From assembly GCA_017520105.1 (NCBI GenBank), contig JAFWRL010000215.1, positions 1 to 12,016 of the forward strand: a DNA stretch of 12,016 nucleotides, in the 5' to 3' direction. Below, piece after piece: positions 1-8,908 of the stretch (the first letter of the stretch is position 1; the number at the start of each line of letters is the position of its first letter). A program made the position numbers and the translations under genes. The DNA is from Fibrobacter sp. (GTDB lineage Bacteria; Fibrobacterota; Fibrobacteria; Fibrobacterales; Fibrobacteraceae). The notes under the pieces were generated by a model. It ran no database searches, was not told where the DNA came from, and saw nothing but the letters and a program-made list of their open reading frames with translations.

Positions 1-1
1 G

Positions 2-3000
2 TCGGTGGATCAGATTGTAGATAACCTTTACGCTAGCGACGAGAATAAAAAGATTTTGGTGATGGCGCCGATTGTGCAGGAGCGCAAGGGTGAATACCGC
101 AAGGAACTCGCGGAGCTCAAGGAAAACGGATTTGTCCGCGTGCGCGTGGATGGGACGATTTACAGGCTTGAAGACGTGCCGCTGCTGGTGCGTTACGAGA
201 AGCACACAATTGAAGTGGTGATTGACCGCTTGACGCTCGAACGCAAGAACATGAGCCGTTTGCGTGAGGCGATTGAAGGTGCCTTGAAGCTCACGGACGG
301 AAAGCTTGTGTCGTTCTTGCTGACGGCGCCGGAAGCTGCGGGCGGTTCCGATGCCGTGGGTTCAGCTGCCGGAAGCGCGAAGGAAGAATACCGCTTGCAG
401 GGTACTCAGCTCGCTTGCCCGAAGTGCGGAATTTCTATCCCGGAACTCGAACCGCGGTTCTTTAGCTTTAACGACCCGAAGGGGCAATGCCCCGCCTGCA
501 AGGGTCTTGGCGAAAGTTGCAAGTTCGATATCAATTTGATTGTGCCTGACCCGAGTTTGTCTATAAAACAGGGTTGCCTTGCTCCGCAAAAGAAGGATGA
601 CGGATGCATTATCTTTAGCGATTTCGGTTGGCGTAATTTGCGTACGATTGCAAATGAAATGCATTTTTCGCTCGATACGCCGTGGAACAAGCTCAAGAAG
701 GCACAACAGGATGCCGTGCTGTACGGGACTCCAAGCGGGAGCGAACGTGGTGTGGTGACGATTATGCAGGAACTTTGGGACATGTGGCATATTTACCACT
801 TCCGAAAGTACATGCAGATTGGCGTTTGTCCGGAATGCCACGGCACGCGAATCAACCGCATTGCGGCGGCAGTTGATTTCCACGGTCATAACATTTGCGA
901 GATGACGGAATGGTCCGTTGAAAAGTCTGTCGAATTTTTTGACAAGTTAAAGCTGAGCCCCAAGGAACAGCGCATTGGTCGCGAAGTGCTCAAGGAAATC
1001 CGCGGGCGCCTTGGATTCTTGAAGGCGGTGGGGCTTGGTTATTTGGATATTAGCCGTAAGGCTTCGACGCTTTCGGGCGGCGAGGCTCAGCGTATCAGGC
1101 TCGCAAGTGCCGTGGGTGCGGGCTTACAGGGCGTGCTTTATGTGCTCGATGAACCGAGTATCGGTTTGCATCCGCGCGATAACGATAAGTTGCTCGAAAT
1201 GTTGGAACGCTTGCGAGCCCAAGGCAATAGCCTCCTCATCGTGGAACACGACGAGGATACGATGCGTCATGCGGATTGCGTGATTGACGTGGGCCCTGGC
1301 GCGGGAGTCGAGGGCGGTCGCATTTTGGCGGCAGGCACGGTCGAAGAGCTGGAGAAGAACAAGTCTTCGCTCACGGGCGCGTACTTGAGTGGTCGCAAAG
1401 CGATTGAAATCCCATCGCAGCGCATGAAGATTGACAAGAATACGCCGAAGCTCAAGGTTTGCGGCGCCTGCGAAAACAACCTCAAGAACATCGACGTGGA
1501 AATCCCGCTCGGCGGTGCGTTTACTGTTGTCACTGGCGTTTCGGGCTCGGGCAAGAGTACGCTTGTGAATCAGATTTTGCGCCGTGAACTCGCTCGCGTT
1601 TTCTACAATTCCGAAGAACCGGTCGGCAAGTTTGACCATTTGGAAGGTCTCGAAAACATTGACAAGGTCATTGAAATTGACCAGACGCCGATTGGACGCA
1701 CCCCGCGCAGTAACCCGGCAACTTATACTAAAATTTGGGACGATATCCGCGACTTGTTTGCGGGTATGGAAGAAAGCAAGGTTCGCGGTTATACGAAGAG
1801 CCGCTTCAGCTTTAACGTGAAAGGTGGCCGCTGTGACGCTTGCGAAGGCGCTGGCGTGAAAGTCATCGACATGCACATTTTGCCGAGCGTGCAAGTCACT
1901 TGCGATGTGTGCGATGGCAAGCGCTTTAACGAAGCGACCCGTGAAGTTTATTTTAAAGGCAAGAATATTTCGGAAGTGCTCGACATGAGCATTGCCGATG
2001 CCGCTGAATTTTTCAAGGACATTCCGAAAATTGCTGAACCGCTCAAACTCCTTTGCGAAGTGGGCCTTGGCTATTTGACTTTAGGTCAACCCTCGACAAC
2101 GCTGTCTGGCGGCGAAGCGCAACGCGTGAAAATTGCTTCGGAACTCCGCCGTCCGGGTACGGGCAAGACGCTTTACTTGCTCGACGAACCGACAACCGGT
2201 TTGCACTTTGAAGATATCCGCCGATTGCTCGAATGCTTGAACCGTTTGCGTAGTCTCGGCAACAGCGTCGTGGTGATTGAACACAACCTCGACGTGATCA
2301 AGTGCGCAGACTGGATTATCGATTTGGGCCCGGATGCGGGCGTGAACGGCGGCCGCATTATCGCCACGGGAACTCCCGAACAAATTGCCAAATGCAAAAA
2401 GTCGGAGACGGGGCGCTACTTGGCTCCGGTTTTGGCGAAAAAGCATGGCGAAAACAAGCATTTTGACCGCACGGACGAAAAGGGCGAAGATTACTCGCTC
2501 GATATCGAAGTTCATGGAGCGCGCAAGCACAACCTCAAGAATATCGATGTCACGATTCCGCGCCACAAGCTTACGGTGATTACGGGTGTTTCGGGCTCGG
2601 GCAAGTCGAGTCTCGCGTTCCATACGCTCTTTAGCGAAGGCCAGCGCCGCTTTGTGGAAACCCTCAGCACATACGCCCGCCGATTCTTGGGACGCCCTGA
2701 CCGCGGTAGCATTGATTCCATTTCGGGACTCGCGCCTGCCATTGCGATTGACCAGAAGAGCTCCAGCAAGAGCCCGCGCAGTACGGTCGCGACACTCACG
2801 GAAATTTATGACTACTTCCGCATTTTGTGGGCTCGCGTGGGAACCGCCCACTGCCTTCATTGCGGAAAGCCGGTGAGCTCATACGCGGCTGGCGACTTGA
2901 TGCAATATGCCTTTGACCGTGACTTGAACAAGATGGTGACGGTGCTTGCCCCGTTCGAAATCAAGGACGAAATTAAGTTGTCCAAGATTCTCACAGAAAA

Positions 3001-4927
3001 GGGTTATCGCAAGGCGTATCTTGGCAAAAAGCTCGTGGAACTCCCGCTGCCGAAAGTCCCGACACGCGAAAAGCAGTTGCTTGCCGTGGTTGATTCCGTG
3101 GTAGTCAAGGAAGAAAACCGTGCTCGCCTCGTCGAAGCGTTTGAACGCGGCTACCGCGACGGTAACGGAATCCTCTATGTGGATTGCGATGGCGAAGAGC
3201 GCCTGTCGGCAAGCGAAAAGCCGGGCTGCCCGGAATGCGGCTGGTACATGGATTCAGCGCTTAATCCGAAACATTTCAGTTTCAACACGCACTGGGGCGC
3301 CTGCGAAACGTGCCTCGGCCTTGGTCACTTCAAGGATGGCGAAGAATGCCCCGACTGCCACGGCGAACGCTTGAAGCCTGAATATCTTGCTGTGCGCATC
3401 TTGGGCAAGAACATCATGGACGTGCATCACATGAGCATTGCCGAAGCCCGCGACTGGTTTGCGAAAGTCGATTTCGCGAACGAAGAAAATGCGACGTCTG
3501 CATCCATCCAAAGCAAGACGACAATTGCCGCGCCGCTCCTCCGCGAAATCATCGGCCGTTTGGACTTTTTGATTAGTGTGGGGCTTGGCTACATTGGCCT
3601 TGACCGTGCGGGTGACACGCTCTCGGGTGGTGAATCCCAGCGCATTCGCTTGGCAAGCCAAATCGGTAGCGGCCTCGAAGGCGTGCTTTATGTGCTTGAT
3701 GAACCGACGGTCGGCCTCCACGAAAGCGATACCGCGAAACTCCTCGATACGCTTTACCGCTTGCGGGACCTCGGCAACACGCTCGTGGTCGTGGAACATG
3801 ACCTCAAGATGATGCAGGCGGCGGACCACATTATTGACATGGGTCCTGGCGCGGGTGATTTCGGTGGCGAAGTCGTCGCAGAAGGAACTCCGGCAGAACT
3901 GGCGAAGCCGTATGCGTTGCAGCGTTTCCCGCGTAGCGAAACGGTCAAGTTCCTCACGTACTCCACGCCGGTGGCAAATCAGCTGGAACCGGTGCGCATT
4001 ACGGATGATACGGAGTTCTACGAGTTCAAGAACCTCAATGCGAATAATCTTAAAAACTTGTCTGTAAAATTCCCGAAGCGAGCGGTAAGCGTTGTCTGTG
4101 GCGTCTCGGGCTCGGGCAAGAGTTCCCTTGTCGTGGATGAAATTTTCCCGGCGCTCAAAAAGAAGTTCCAGGCGCGTGGTCGCAAAAAGCAGAGCGGCGA
4201 AGTGCTGCTCGTCGATCAGAGTCCGATTTCGGGTACGCCGCGCAGTACGCCGGCGAGTTTCACTGGAGTCTTTGACGATATTCGCAAGCTGTTCTCCAAA
4301 CTCGAACAATCCAAGGTCAAGGGCTTTGACTATGGCCGTTTCAGCTACAACCTCGCACGTGGCCGGTGCCCCGTTTGCGAAGGCCGTGGCGCTATTGCTG
4401 TGGAAATGCACTTCCTCTCGGACATCTGGGAAACGTGCGAAGCTTGCGGTGGCAAACGCTACAATCAGGAAACGCTGACGGTCACGTTCAAGGGCAAGAA
4501 CATTGCGGATGTGCTCGACATGCGCGTCGTGGAAGCGTGTGAGTTTTTCAAGGACCAACCGAAAATTTTGCCGAAGCTCGAATGCCTCCGTGATGTGGGC
4601 CTTCCGTACGTGAAACTCGGGCAGCCGGTTACCACGCTTAGCGGTGGTGAATCCCAACGCTTGAAGCTTGCTGCGGAACTCTGCCGCCGCCCGGCGACGG
4701 AAATGGTCTATCTGCTCGACGAACCGACAACGGGACTTCATCTCAAGGATATTCAAATCTTGTGGAACCTCTTGCGCAGGCTTTCGGCCCGTGGTGACAC
4801 GGTCATAGTCATCGAACACCACCCCGATATCATCCGTTTGGCGGATTGGAAGGTCGAATTGGGGCCGGTTGGCGGTGCAAATGGGGGATACTTGCTTGAA
4901 ATGGGTGTTAATTCGTTAAAATTTTAG
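2..4927 (+). CDS. uvrA: Tandem (double-length) UvrA, excinuclease ABC subunit A, 5' partial
   Basis: UvrA is the damage-sensing ATPase of nucleotide-excision repair; it loads UvrB on damaged DNA in the cytoplasm. The frame is open to the left edge and begins inside the UvrB-binding domain (VDQIVDN), so by comparison with E. coli UvrA about 130 residues are missing. Residue numbers here count from the GTG at 5, which is internal. Copy 1 has UvrB-binding motifs ([17 protein letters not shown]), zinc cysteines from 138 (CPKC, CPAC), an insertion domain of roughly 105 residues, CPECHGTR, signature LSGGEAQ at 356, Walker A GVSGSGKS at 511, a C-terminal zinc module from 610, and signature LSGGEAQ at 700. 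A charged linker (about 805-835) leads to copy 2: Walker A at 861, zinc cysteines from 1075, signature LSGGESQ at 1206, Walker A at 1366, zinc module from 1455, signature at 1545. Single UvrA is about 940 residues; this is about 1770, like the double UvrA of Chlamydia. The usual ~25-residue C-terminal tail is absent. Function is clear; the division of labour between copies is inferred. Confidence 0.97.
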   Translation, partial: SVDQIVDNLYASDENKKILVMAPIVQERKGEYRKELAELKENGFVRVRVDGTIYRLEDVPLLVRYEKHTIEVVIDRLTLERKNMSRLREAIEGALKLTDGKLVSFLLTAPEAAGGSDAVGSAAGSAKEEYRLQGTQLACPKCGISIPELEPRFFSFNDPKGQCPACKGLGESCKFDINLIVPDPSLSIKQGCLAPQKKDDGCIIFSDFGWRNLRTIANEMHFSLDTPWNKLKKAQQDAVLYGTPSGSERGVVTIMQELWDMWHIYHFRKYMQIGVCPECHGTRINRIAAAVDFHGHNICEMTEWSVEKSVEFFDKLKLSPKEQRIGREVLKEIRGRLGFLKAVGLGYLDISRKASTLSGGEAQRIRLASAVGAGLQGVLYVLDEPSIGLHPRDNDKLLEMLERLRAQGNSLLIVEHDEDTMRHADCVIDVGPGAGVEGGRILAAGTVEELEKNKSSLTGAYLSGRKAIEIPSQRMKIDKNTPKLKVCGACENNLKNIDVEIPLGGAFTVVTGVSGSGKSTLVNQILRRELARVFYNSEEPVGKFDHLEGLENIDKVIEIDQTPIGRTPRSNPATYTKIWDDIRDLFAGMEESKVRGYTKSRFSFNVKGGRCDACEGAGVKVIDMHILPSVQVTCDVCDGKRFNEATREVYFKGKNISEVLDMSIADAAEFFKDIPKIAEPLKLLCEVGLGYLTLGQPSTTLSGGEAQRVKIASELRRPGTGKTLYLLDEPTTGLHFEDIRRLLECLNRLRSLGNSVVVIEHNLDVIKCADWIIDLGPDAGVNGGRIIATGTPEQIAKCKKSETGRYLAPVLAKKHGENKHFDRTDEKGEDYSLDIEVHGARKHNLKNIDVTIPRHKLTVITGVSGSGKSSLAFHTLFSEGQRRFVETLSTYARRFLGRPDRGSIDSISGLAPAIAIDQKSSSKSPRSTVATLTEIYDYFRILWARVGTAHCLHCGKPVSSYAAGDLMQYAFDRDLNKMVTVLAPFEIKDEIKLSKILTEKGYRKAYLGKKLVELPLPKVPTREKQLLAVVDSVVVKEENRARLVEAFERGYRDGNGILYVDCDGEERLSASEKPGCPECGWYMDSALNPKHFSFNTHWGACETCLGLGHFKDGEECPDCHGERLKPEYLAVRILGKNIMDVHHMSIAEARDWFAKVDFANEENATSASIQSKTTIAAPLLREIIGRLDFLISVGLGYIGLDRAGDTLSGGESQRIRLASQIGSGLEGVLYVLDEPTVGLHESDTAKLLDTLYRLRDLGNTLVVVEHDLKMMQAADHIIDMGPGAGDFGGEVVAEGTPAELAKPYALQRFPRSETVKFLTYSTPVANQLEPVRITDDTEFYEFKNLNANNLKNLSVKFPKRAVSVVCGVSGSGKSSLVVDEIFPALKKKFQARGRKKQSGEVLLVDQSPISGTPRSTPASFTGVFDDIRKLFSKLEQSKVKGFDYGRFSYNLARGRCPVCEGRGAIAVEMHFLSDIWETCEACGGKRYNQETLTVTFKGKNIADVLDMRVVEACEFFKDQPKILPKLECLRDVGLPYVKLGQPVTTLSGGESQRLKLAAELCRRPATEMVYLLDEPTTGLHLKDIQILWNLLRRLSARGDTVIVIEHHPDIIRLADWKVELGPVGGANGGYLLEMGVNSLKF

Positions 4928-4983
4928 AACTTATTTTCTAAGAAGAAATTATTTTTCTAGGCAAGAAGGTTCCTATAAAAGAC

Positions 4984-4988
4984 AGGAG
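4984..4988 (+). promoter_or_regulatory. Ribosome binding site of the FGE-like gene
   Basis: AGGAG lies five bases before the ATG at 4994. It fixes this start and shows that the gene has its own translation signal after the uvrA stop at 4927. Confidence 0.75.
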
Positions 4989-4993
4989 AGCTT

Positions 4994-7375
4994 ATGACAT
5001 TTTCCCGATTGCTTCCGCTTTTGTTGCTGGTCCCGGCACTCACGATGGCTGATGAAGATCAAAACTTCAAACTGTTGCCGGAGAATTTCAAGGTTGGCAG
5101 TCTCTTGGATCAGTCGTCTAGTACGGCCATTAAGCTGGATAGTGCCGTGGCGTTCTCTAAGGAACCTGTTTTCCCTTTGCAAGCGAACAAGCTCTACCTT
5201 CGTCAGAAAAAGTCGGTGAAGGAATATCTTTGGTTCTCGGGCGAAGCCAAACCGGAAGAATATAAGAAACTCCATGCTTTTAACCTTAAGGAAAACCACC
5301 TGGGTGTTCGCGAGGTCGTTGGCCTTCGGCTGTATGCTTCCCGTCAGCACAAGGCTTTCCAAGATGAAGCCGACATTTATTTCGATTCCGAGAACATTTA
5401 TTCATCTCGGGTTTCAAAGCTCCTGTTTGTGAAAAACGGGAAGTGGCAAACGCTCAAGGAAAGCGCCCATCCGGGAATGGTACGAATCCAGTCCGATGAG
5501 AAGAACTTGGAAATCGTCTCTTATAATACAAGCCTGAAGAACGGAACTAGGACCATTTATCCGGCGAAGGAAGGCGTTTATATGTTTGCTTTCAGCGCTC
5601 CAGACAAACTGCCTTACGTGGATATCGGAACGCTTAAGGCCGGCGAGGTCCTGGTGTTTAAGGTGAATTTCCCGTCTTTAGATTCCAGTGCGGCGGTGTT
5701 ATCGGTGAATTTGAATGTATCGCTTGACCAGGTGGATTCTGTAAAGACTTTGGAAGATGCGGAAAAACTTTACGACAAGTATTCTGCTGAAGTTGATAAA
5801 AATGTGCAGCGTGTCGATACGACGGAGTTCTCTAAGGCCTATCCGGTAATGCTGGCGGCGGATTCTCTGGGCCTTACGGAAAAAGGAACGGATTACCGCA
5901 ATTATGTTTCGCATTACAATCTCAAGCGTAACGAGGCAAAGAAAATATGGCGAAGCAAAAAGTTAAGCTCTGTCAATGCGATTTCCAAGGCGATTCATGT
6001 AAAGTTGGATAGTCTTCAGGCTCTTCCGGTGCAAGTGAACTTGATGCCGAGTGCTATCGAGACGATTTCGAAGGATGCGGTCGTGAAAGCGGCTGAACCG
6101 ACAGACCAGAAAGTGAATGCTGTTGTGGCGGTTGATTCTACAGCGAAGATGACCGATTCTACGGCGACGGCTGTCGTCGATTCTGCTGTAAAGGCGCAAA
6201 CTGTTGACACGACAGCGAAAGCCACCGACACTACCGCAAAAGCTGTAGCTCCGACGGCGAGTGTTGTTGCCCCGGCAGGCACGATTGATACCTTGAAATT
6301 GACGTTTGGTTCAGAACGCGATAGAATTCATGTCATCTGGAAGGGCGTTGTCGAGGATTATCCGATGGATTCGCTTGTTGCAAAACTTAAGATAAACGAC
6401 CCGTCCCTAGTGACGACATTGTTCCTTGTGAACAACAAACCCGTGTGGGTTTATAAGGAAGGCGATATTCTCGGTCGCTACCAATATCGTTTCGACAAGG
6501 TCGCTTTCCGTATCGGCTTGAACCTTTATGTCGGTAAGGGTGAATTTATTTTGCCTTCGTATGTGTCCTCGGAACCGGAAGTGCGTGATTGGCTTGCTAC
6601 GAAGGACTTGCCTTCGTCTTCGGTCGCTAGTTCTTCTTCGACATCGAAGGAATCCTCAGGCTCCGATAAGATTATTGAACATGCCTCTCGCGGTGTGGTG
6701 GCCATTATTGATTCTGGTTCATTCCGCTTCCGTGGAAAGGTTGTTTCGATGTCCCCGTTTGCAATTCATACAACCGAAGTGACACAAGAGTTCTTCAAGA
6801 AAACGATGGAAACGATAGATTCCGCTTCGCGCTACGAAGACCGCTCTATGTTCAAGGGCCCCAAGAAACCGGTTCAGGGAATTACTTGGGAGAAGGCTCA
6901 GTATTTCTGCAAGATTCTCGGCGGCGAATTGCCGACAGAAGCCCAGTGGGAATTTGCAGGGCGTGCCGGAGCTAACGAAGGGACGCTCTGGACCTCGGAT
7001 GACGTGATGAGCGTAAACAAGTATGCCGTGTTTGCCGAAAACTCGATGAAACTTGGCAAGCAGGATTCTGCTTACGGTCCGCACGATGTGGCCACGAAGA
7101 CTCCGAATGCTTTGGGTCTTTACGACATGTCGGGAAACGTTGCCGAATGGACTCTCGATAACTACTTTGCCATCACCTTTAAAATCGAAGACTCGAATCC
7201 GACAGGTTCGTATTTGGGAACGAATAAGGTTTTGAAGGGCGGTTCCTGGAAGGACAAAGCGAAAAAGTTGAACATGACGGCAAGAGATGATGAAGACCCG
7301 CGTTATTGGGCTGACTATATCGGTTTCCGTTGTGCGTTCCCGCTTCATCGAATAATTCCGGATTATAAAAAATGA
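4994..7375 (+). CDS. Secreted FGE/SUMF1-fold (formylglycine-generating-enzyme-like) protein with low-complexity linkers
   Basis: The 793-residue product starts with a signal peptide (hydrophobic LLPLLLLVPAL, likely cleavage after LTMA near residue 20, no lipobox), so it should be exported. Residues about 21-365 match no family I recognise. Residues about 375-425 are a low-complexity stretch of DSTA/DTTAKA units. A small region (about 435-535) follows, then a serine-rich linker (about 540-559). The C-terminal part (about 566-785) is an FGE-sulfatase domain: LPTEAQWEFAGRAG at 646, GLYDMSGNVAEW at 708, KGGSW at 748, GFRCAF near 777. True formylglycine-generating enzymes carry two active-site cysteines just after the GGS motif (SYLCHDSYC in the Streptomyces enzyme). 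Here that stretch reads SWKDKAKKLN, so formylglycine synthesis is unlikely; a structural or binding role, as in many secreted FGE-fold proteins, fits better. The serine-rich linker resembles those of secreted Fibrobacter proteins. The next gene overlaps its stop, suggesting co-expression. Confidence 0.85.
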   Translation: MTFSRLLPLLLLVPALTMADEDQNFKLLPENFKVGSLLDQSSSTAIKLDSAVAFSKEPVFPLQANKLYLRQKKSVKEYLWFSGEAKPEEYKKLHAFNLKENHLGVREVVGLRLYASRQHKAFQDEADIYFDSENIYSSRVSKLLFVKNGKWQTLKESAHPGMVRIQSDEKNLEIVSYNTSLKNGTRTIYPAKEGVYMFAFSAPDKLPYVDIGTLKAGEVLVFKVNFPSLDSSAAVLSVNLNVSLDQVDSVKTLEDAEKLYDKYSAEVDKNVQRVDTTEFSKAYPVMLAADSLGLTEKGTDYRNYVSHYNLKRNEAKKIWRSKKLSSVNAISKAIHVKLDSLQALPVQVNLMPSAIETISKDAVVKAAEPTDQKVNAVVAVDSTAKMTDSTATAVVDSAVKAQTVDTTAKATDTTAKAVAPTASVVAPAGTIDTLKLTFGSERDRIHVIWKGVVEDYPMDSLVAKLKINDPSLVTTLFLVNNKPVWVYKEGDILGRYQYRFDKVAFRIGLNLYVGKGEFILPSYVSSEPEVRDWLATKDLPSSSVASSSSTSKESSGSDKIIEHASRGVVAIIDSGSFRFRGKVVSMSPFAIHTTEVTQEFFKKTMETIDSASRYEDRSMFKGPKKPVQGITWEKAQYFCKILGGELPTEAQWEFAGRAGANEGTLWTSDDVMSVNKYAVFAENSMKLGKQDSAYGPHDVATKTPNALGLYDMSGNVAEWTLDNYFAITFKIEDSNPTGSYLGTNKVLKGGSWKDKAKKLNMTARDDEDPRYWADYIGFRCAFPLHRIIPDYKK
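6118..6265 (+). repeat. Low-complexity Asp/Ser/Thr/Ala-rich coding repeat
   Basis: Inside the FGE-like gene, short imperfect units of the type DSTAK, DSTAT, DSAVK, DTTAK and DTTAKA recur through about 45 codons. This looks like a flexible, probably extracytoplasmic spacer between the N-terminal region and the downstream domains. Such tracts can vary in length by slippage; variation is not shown here. Confidence 0.7.
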
Positions 7376-7959
7376 AAAAATCTAGCAAAGAAATGAGTCT
7401 TTTCAAGAAGCTGACGGCGCTTCCGTATCTGCTTGTGTTTTTGGCGTTGCTGATGCCTTTGGCAAACGTCTCGTGCTCGGTGAAGGAAAACGACAAGCCG
7501 ATAGCCGAGGCGACATTCTATCAGATTGCGTCGGGCATTGATTTGGACAAATCGCTGAACGACTCTGCGCTTGGGCAGATGCACCGCATTGTCAAGGAAA
7601 ACCCGAAGACCTTGGATCGGTTCAAAATGCAAATGCCAAACTTCCCCAAAATGGAACCGATCCGGCATTTGTATGGAATCCTCGCCGCGATTTTCCTTGC
7701 CGCACTATTCTCGTGGTTTGTTCCGCTGGCATCAACGGTGATGGGGCTTTTGTCGATGGTCTCGCTTTGGTCGCTTTTGATGAAGCTGTCGCAATTAGGG
7801 AATGAGCTTGGAATTCCGCTGTTGAAAGTTGAGGGCGGAATAGGGCTTTATTGCGCCAGTTTCCTCATCTTGATTGGAACGGCGATGAATATTGCGACGA
7901 TGGTGCGCCCGGCGGTTGTTGCGCGGCGTGAGCGGAAAAAGAAATCAAAAGCAAAATAA
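7372..7959 (+). CDS. Small multi-pass membrane protein, function unknown
   Basis: The 195-residue protein belongs to no family I recognise. Its ATG overlaps the stop of the FGE-like gene (ATGA, four bases), so translational coupling is likely; there is no clear Shine-Dalgarno. An alternative in-frame ATG lies at 7393 (MSLFKK). Hydrophobic segments are at about 15-35, 98-119, 117-137 and 155-177. The tail (RRERKKKSKAK) is strongly basic and should sit in the cytoplasm. Residues about 36-97 form a polar region between the first two segments, probably on the outer face. The first segment ends in LANVSC; this is not a good lipobox because Asn stands where Leu is expected, so a lipoprotein call is not supported. 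The adjacent secreted FGE-fold protein suggests a joint envelope role, which is inference. A terminator follows directly. Confidence 0.8.
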   Translation: MKKSSKEMSLFKKLTALPYLLVFLALLMPLANVSCSVKENDKPIAEATFYQIASGIDLDKSLNDSALGQMHRIVKENPKTLDRFKMQMPNFPKMEPIRHLYGILAAIFLAALFSWFVPLASTVMGLLSMVSLWSLLMKLSQLGNELGIPLLKVEGGIGLYCASFLILIGTAMNIATMVRPAVVARRERKKKSKAK

Positions 7960-7971
7960 ATTTTCTTTCTG

Positions 7972-8018
7972 AACTGTTATCCCGGTTTTATACCGGGATC
8001 AGTTGTTTATAATTATTT
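7972..8018 (+). terminator. Rho-independent-type terminator after the FGE-like/membrane pair
   Basis: AACTG and ATCCCGGT pair with ACCGGGAT and CAGTT across a 5-base loop, giving 13 base pairs with a two-base TT bulge on the left arm. A T-rich stretch follows (GTTTATAATTATTTT). It lies 13 bases after the stop at 7959. It separates this unit from the recombinase gene. Confidence 0.75.
8008..8013 (+). promoter_or_regulatory. Candidate -10 box (TATAAT) for the recombinase
   Basis: A perfect TATAAT sits 36 bases before the ATG at 8050, within the T-rich end of the preceding terminator. No good -35 is visible at 16-18 bases; the best match, TTTATA at 7987, is at 15 bases. Transcription would start near 8020, just before the hairpin that masks the ribosome binding site. 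Confidence 0.4.
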
Positions 8019-8021
8019 TAT

Positions 8022-8046
8022 GCCTCCAATTTTAATAAATGGAGGC
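8022..8046 (+). promoter_or_regulatory. Hairpin sequestering the recombinase Shine-Dalgarno
   Basis: GCCTCCA (8022-8028) is the exact complement of TGGAGGC (8040-8046), with an 11-base A/T loop. The right arm contains GGAGG (8041-8045), the evident ribosome binding site for the ATG at 8050. In an mRNA starting near 8020 the site would be paired, which should lower translation unless the hairpin is opened. Confidence 0.6.
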
Positions 8047-8049
8047 TTT

Positions 8050-8886
8050 ATGCGTTTTATGGATTGTGCGTTGGACTATTTGAATAAATGTTCTGACGAT
8101 CTTGCACCGTTGACCGTGCGCACGTATTTTTGGAATCTGCGGAAAGTGGAGCTGTTCGCTCCCGACCTAGATTGCAATGACTTGACTGCGGATTTCGTGC
8201 GCAATTTTAAACATCATTTAGAAAACTTGAAGAACAAAGAGGCGACTGTTGTCAAGGCGCTTTCGGTGTTGCGTGTCTTTTGCAATAAGATAAGAGCCGA
8301 TGGAATTATTGAATGTGACCCGTTCGAAAAAGTGAAAATTCGTCGGGCCTATTCACACCGCGGATTCCTCACGATGCGCGAACTCAAACGCTTGTATATG
8401 AACTTTATGGATATGCGTTGCGTTCTTACGCGAGCGGAAGAAGATGTCATGCGGGTGTTCTTATTCAGCTGCTTTACGGGACTACGATATGGGGACTTGC
8501 GCACGCTTGATTCGTCTGAAATTTTCGATTGGAAAATACGGAAACAAATGCACAAGACGGGCGAGGCTGTCTATATTCCGATTCCCTTGCAGGCACGGCT
8601 GTTGTTGCCGGAGCCTTTAACGTCGGGGCGAGTGTTCCATGTTGTCGATAATGCTTCTTTTAATCGCATGCTTCGCAAGGGTGCTCAAAAGCTGGGACTA
8701 TGCAAGTACGTGCATTGCCATCTGGCACGGCATACGTTCGCGACGACGTGTATCTCCATTGGCATTCCGCTCCCAGCGACGAGCAAATTGCTTGGCCATC
8801 GCAACTTGGACACAACACTCATTTATGCCAAGTATGTCGATACGTTTTTGGATAAAGAAATGAAAAAGTTTAATAGGTTAAGATAA
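8050..8886 (+). CDS. Tyrosine recombinase / site-specific integrase
   Basis: This protein of 278 residues cuts and rejoins DNA through a covalent phosphotyrosine. I chose ATG 8050 because GGAGG precedes it by four bases; ATG 8020 would add ten residues (MPPILINGGF) encoded by the hairpin itself. An N-terminal SAM-like core-binding domain (about 1-95) precedes the catalytic domain. The full catalytic set is present: Arg146 (GLRYGDL), Lys169 (MHKTGE), His224 and Arg227 (HLARHTFAT), His250 (LLGHRN) and Tyr259 (LIYAKY), nine residues after that His as usual. The length is that of a compact recombinase of the XerC/D or Bacteroidetes integrase type, and it looks active. No phage, transposon or cargo genes flank it, and no att site or invertible segment could be identified, so its substrate is unknown. 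It is not recognisably XerC or XerD. Confidence 0.92.
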   Translation: MRFMDCALDYLNKCSDDLAPLTVRTYFWNLRKVELFAPDLDCNDLTADFVRNFKHHLENLKNKEATVVKALSVLRVFCNKIRADGIIECDPFEKVKIRRAYSHRGFLTMRELKRLYMNFMDMRCVLTRAEEDVMRVFLFSCFTGLRYGDLRTLDSSEIFDWKIRKQMHKTGEAVYIPIPLQARLLLPEPLTSGRVFHVVDNASFNRMLRKGAQKLGLCKYVHCHLARHTFATTCISIGIPLPATSKLLGHRNLDTTLIYAKYVDTFLDKEMKKFNRLR

Positions 8887-8887
8887 C

Positions 8888-8908
8888 GAATAGTCGTCTC
8901 GGCTATTC
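8888..8908. terminator. Weak hairpin between convergent genes
   Basis: GAATAGTC pairs with GGCTATTC over a 5-base loop, with one G-U pair on the plus strand that becomes a mismatch on the minus strand. It lies between the recombinase stop (8886) and the end of the convergent gene, overlapping that gene's last codons. There is no T-run on the plus side, so termination is only possible, not shown. Confidence 0.3.

Noticed and set aside
3254..4822. A 522-codon open frame on the minus strand inside uvrA
   Set aside because: It lies antisense to well-conserved UvrA coding sequence, is rich in Arg, His and Phe, shows no domain, and is a shadow produced by codon bias. The other long antisense frames within uvrA are of the same kind.
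4938..4960. AT-rich hairpin after uvrA (CTAAGAAGAA / TTTTTCTAG around ATTA)
   Set aside because: It has a bulge, a G-U pair and almost no G-C, with no T-run after the stem, so it is too weak to call a terminator.
4974..4979. TATAAA as a -10 box for the FGE-like gene
   Set aside because: Transcription would start inside the Shine-Dalgarno at 4984-4988, and no -35 is visible.
7460..7490. Lipobox (ANVSC) in the small membrane protein
   Set aside because: The residue three before the cysteine is Asn instead of Leu or similar, and the segment fits a simple transmembrane helix.
8020..8049. Upstream ATG at 8020 as the recombinase start
   Set aside because: It lacks a ribosome binding site and would encode the hairpin; ATG 8050 has GGAGG just before it.
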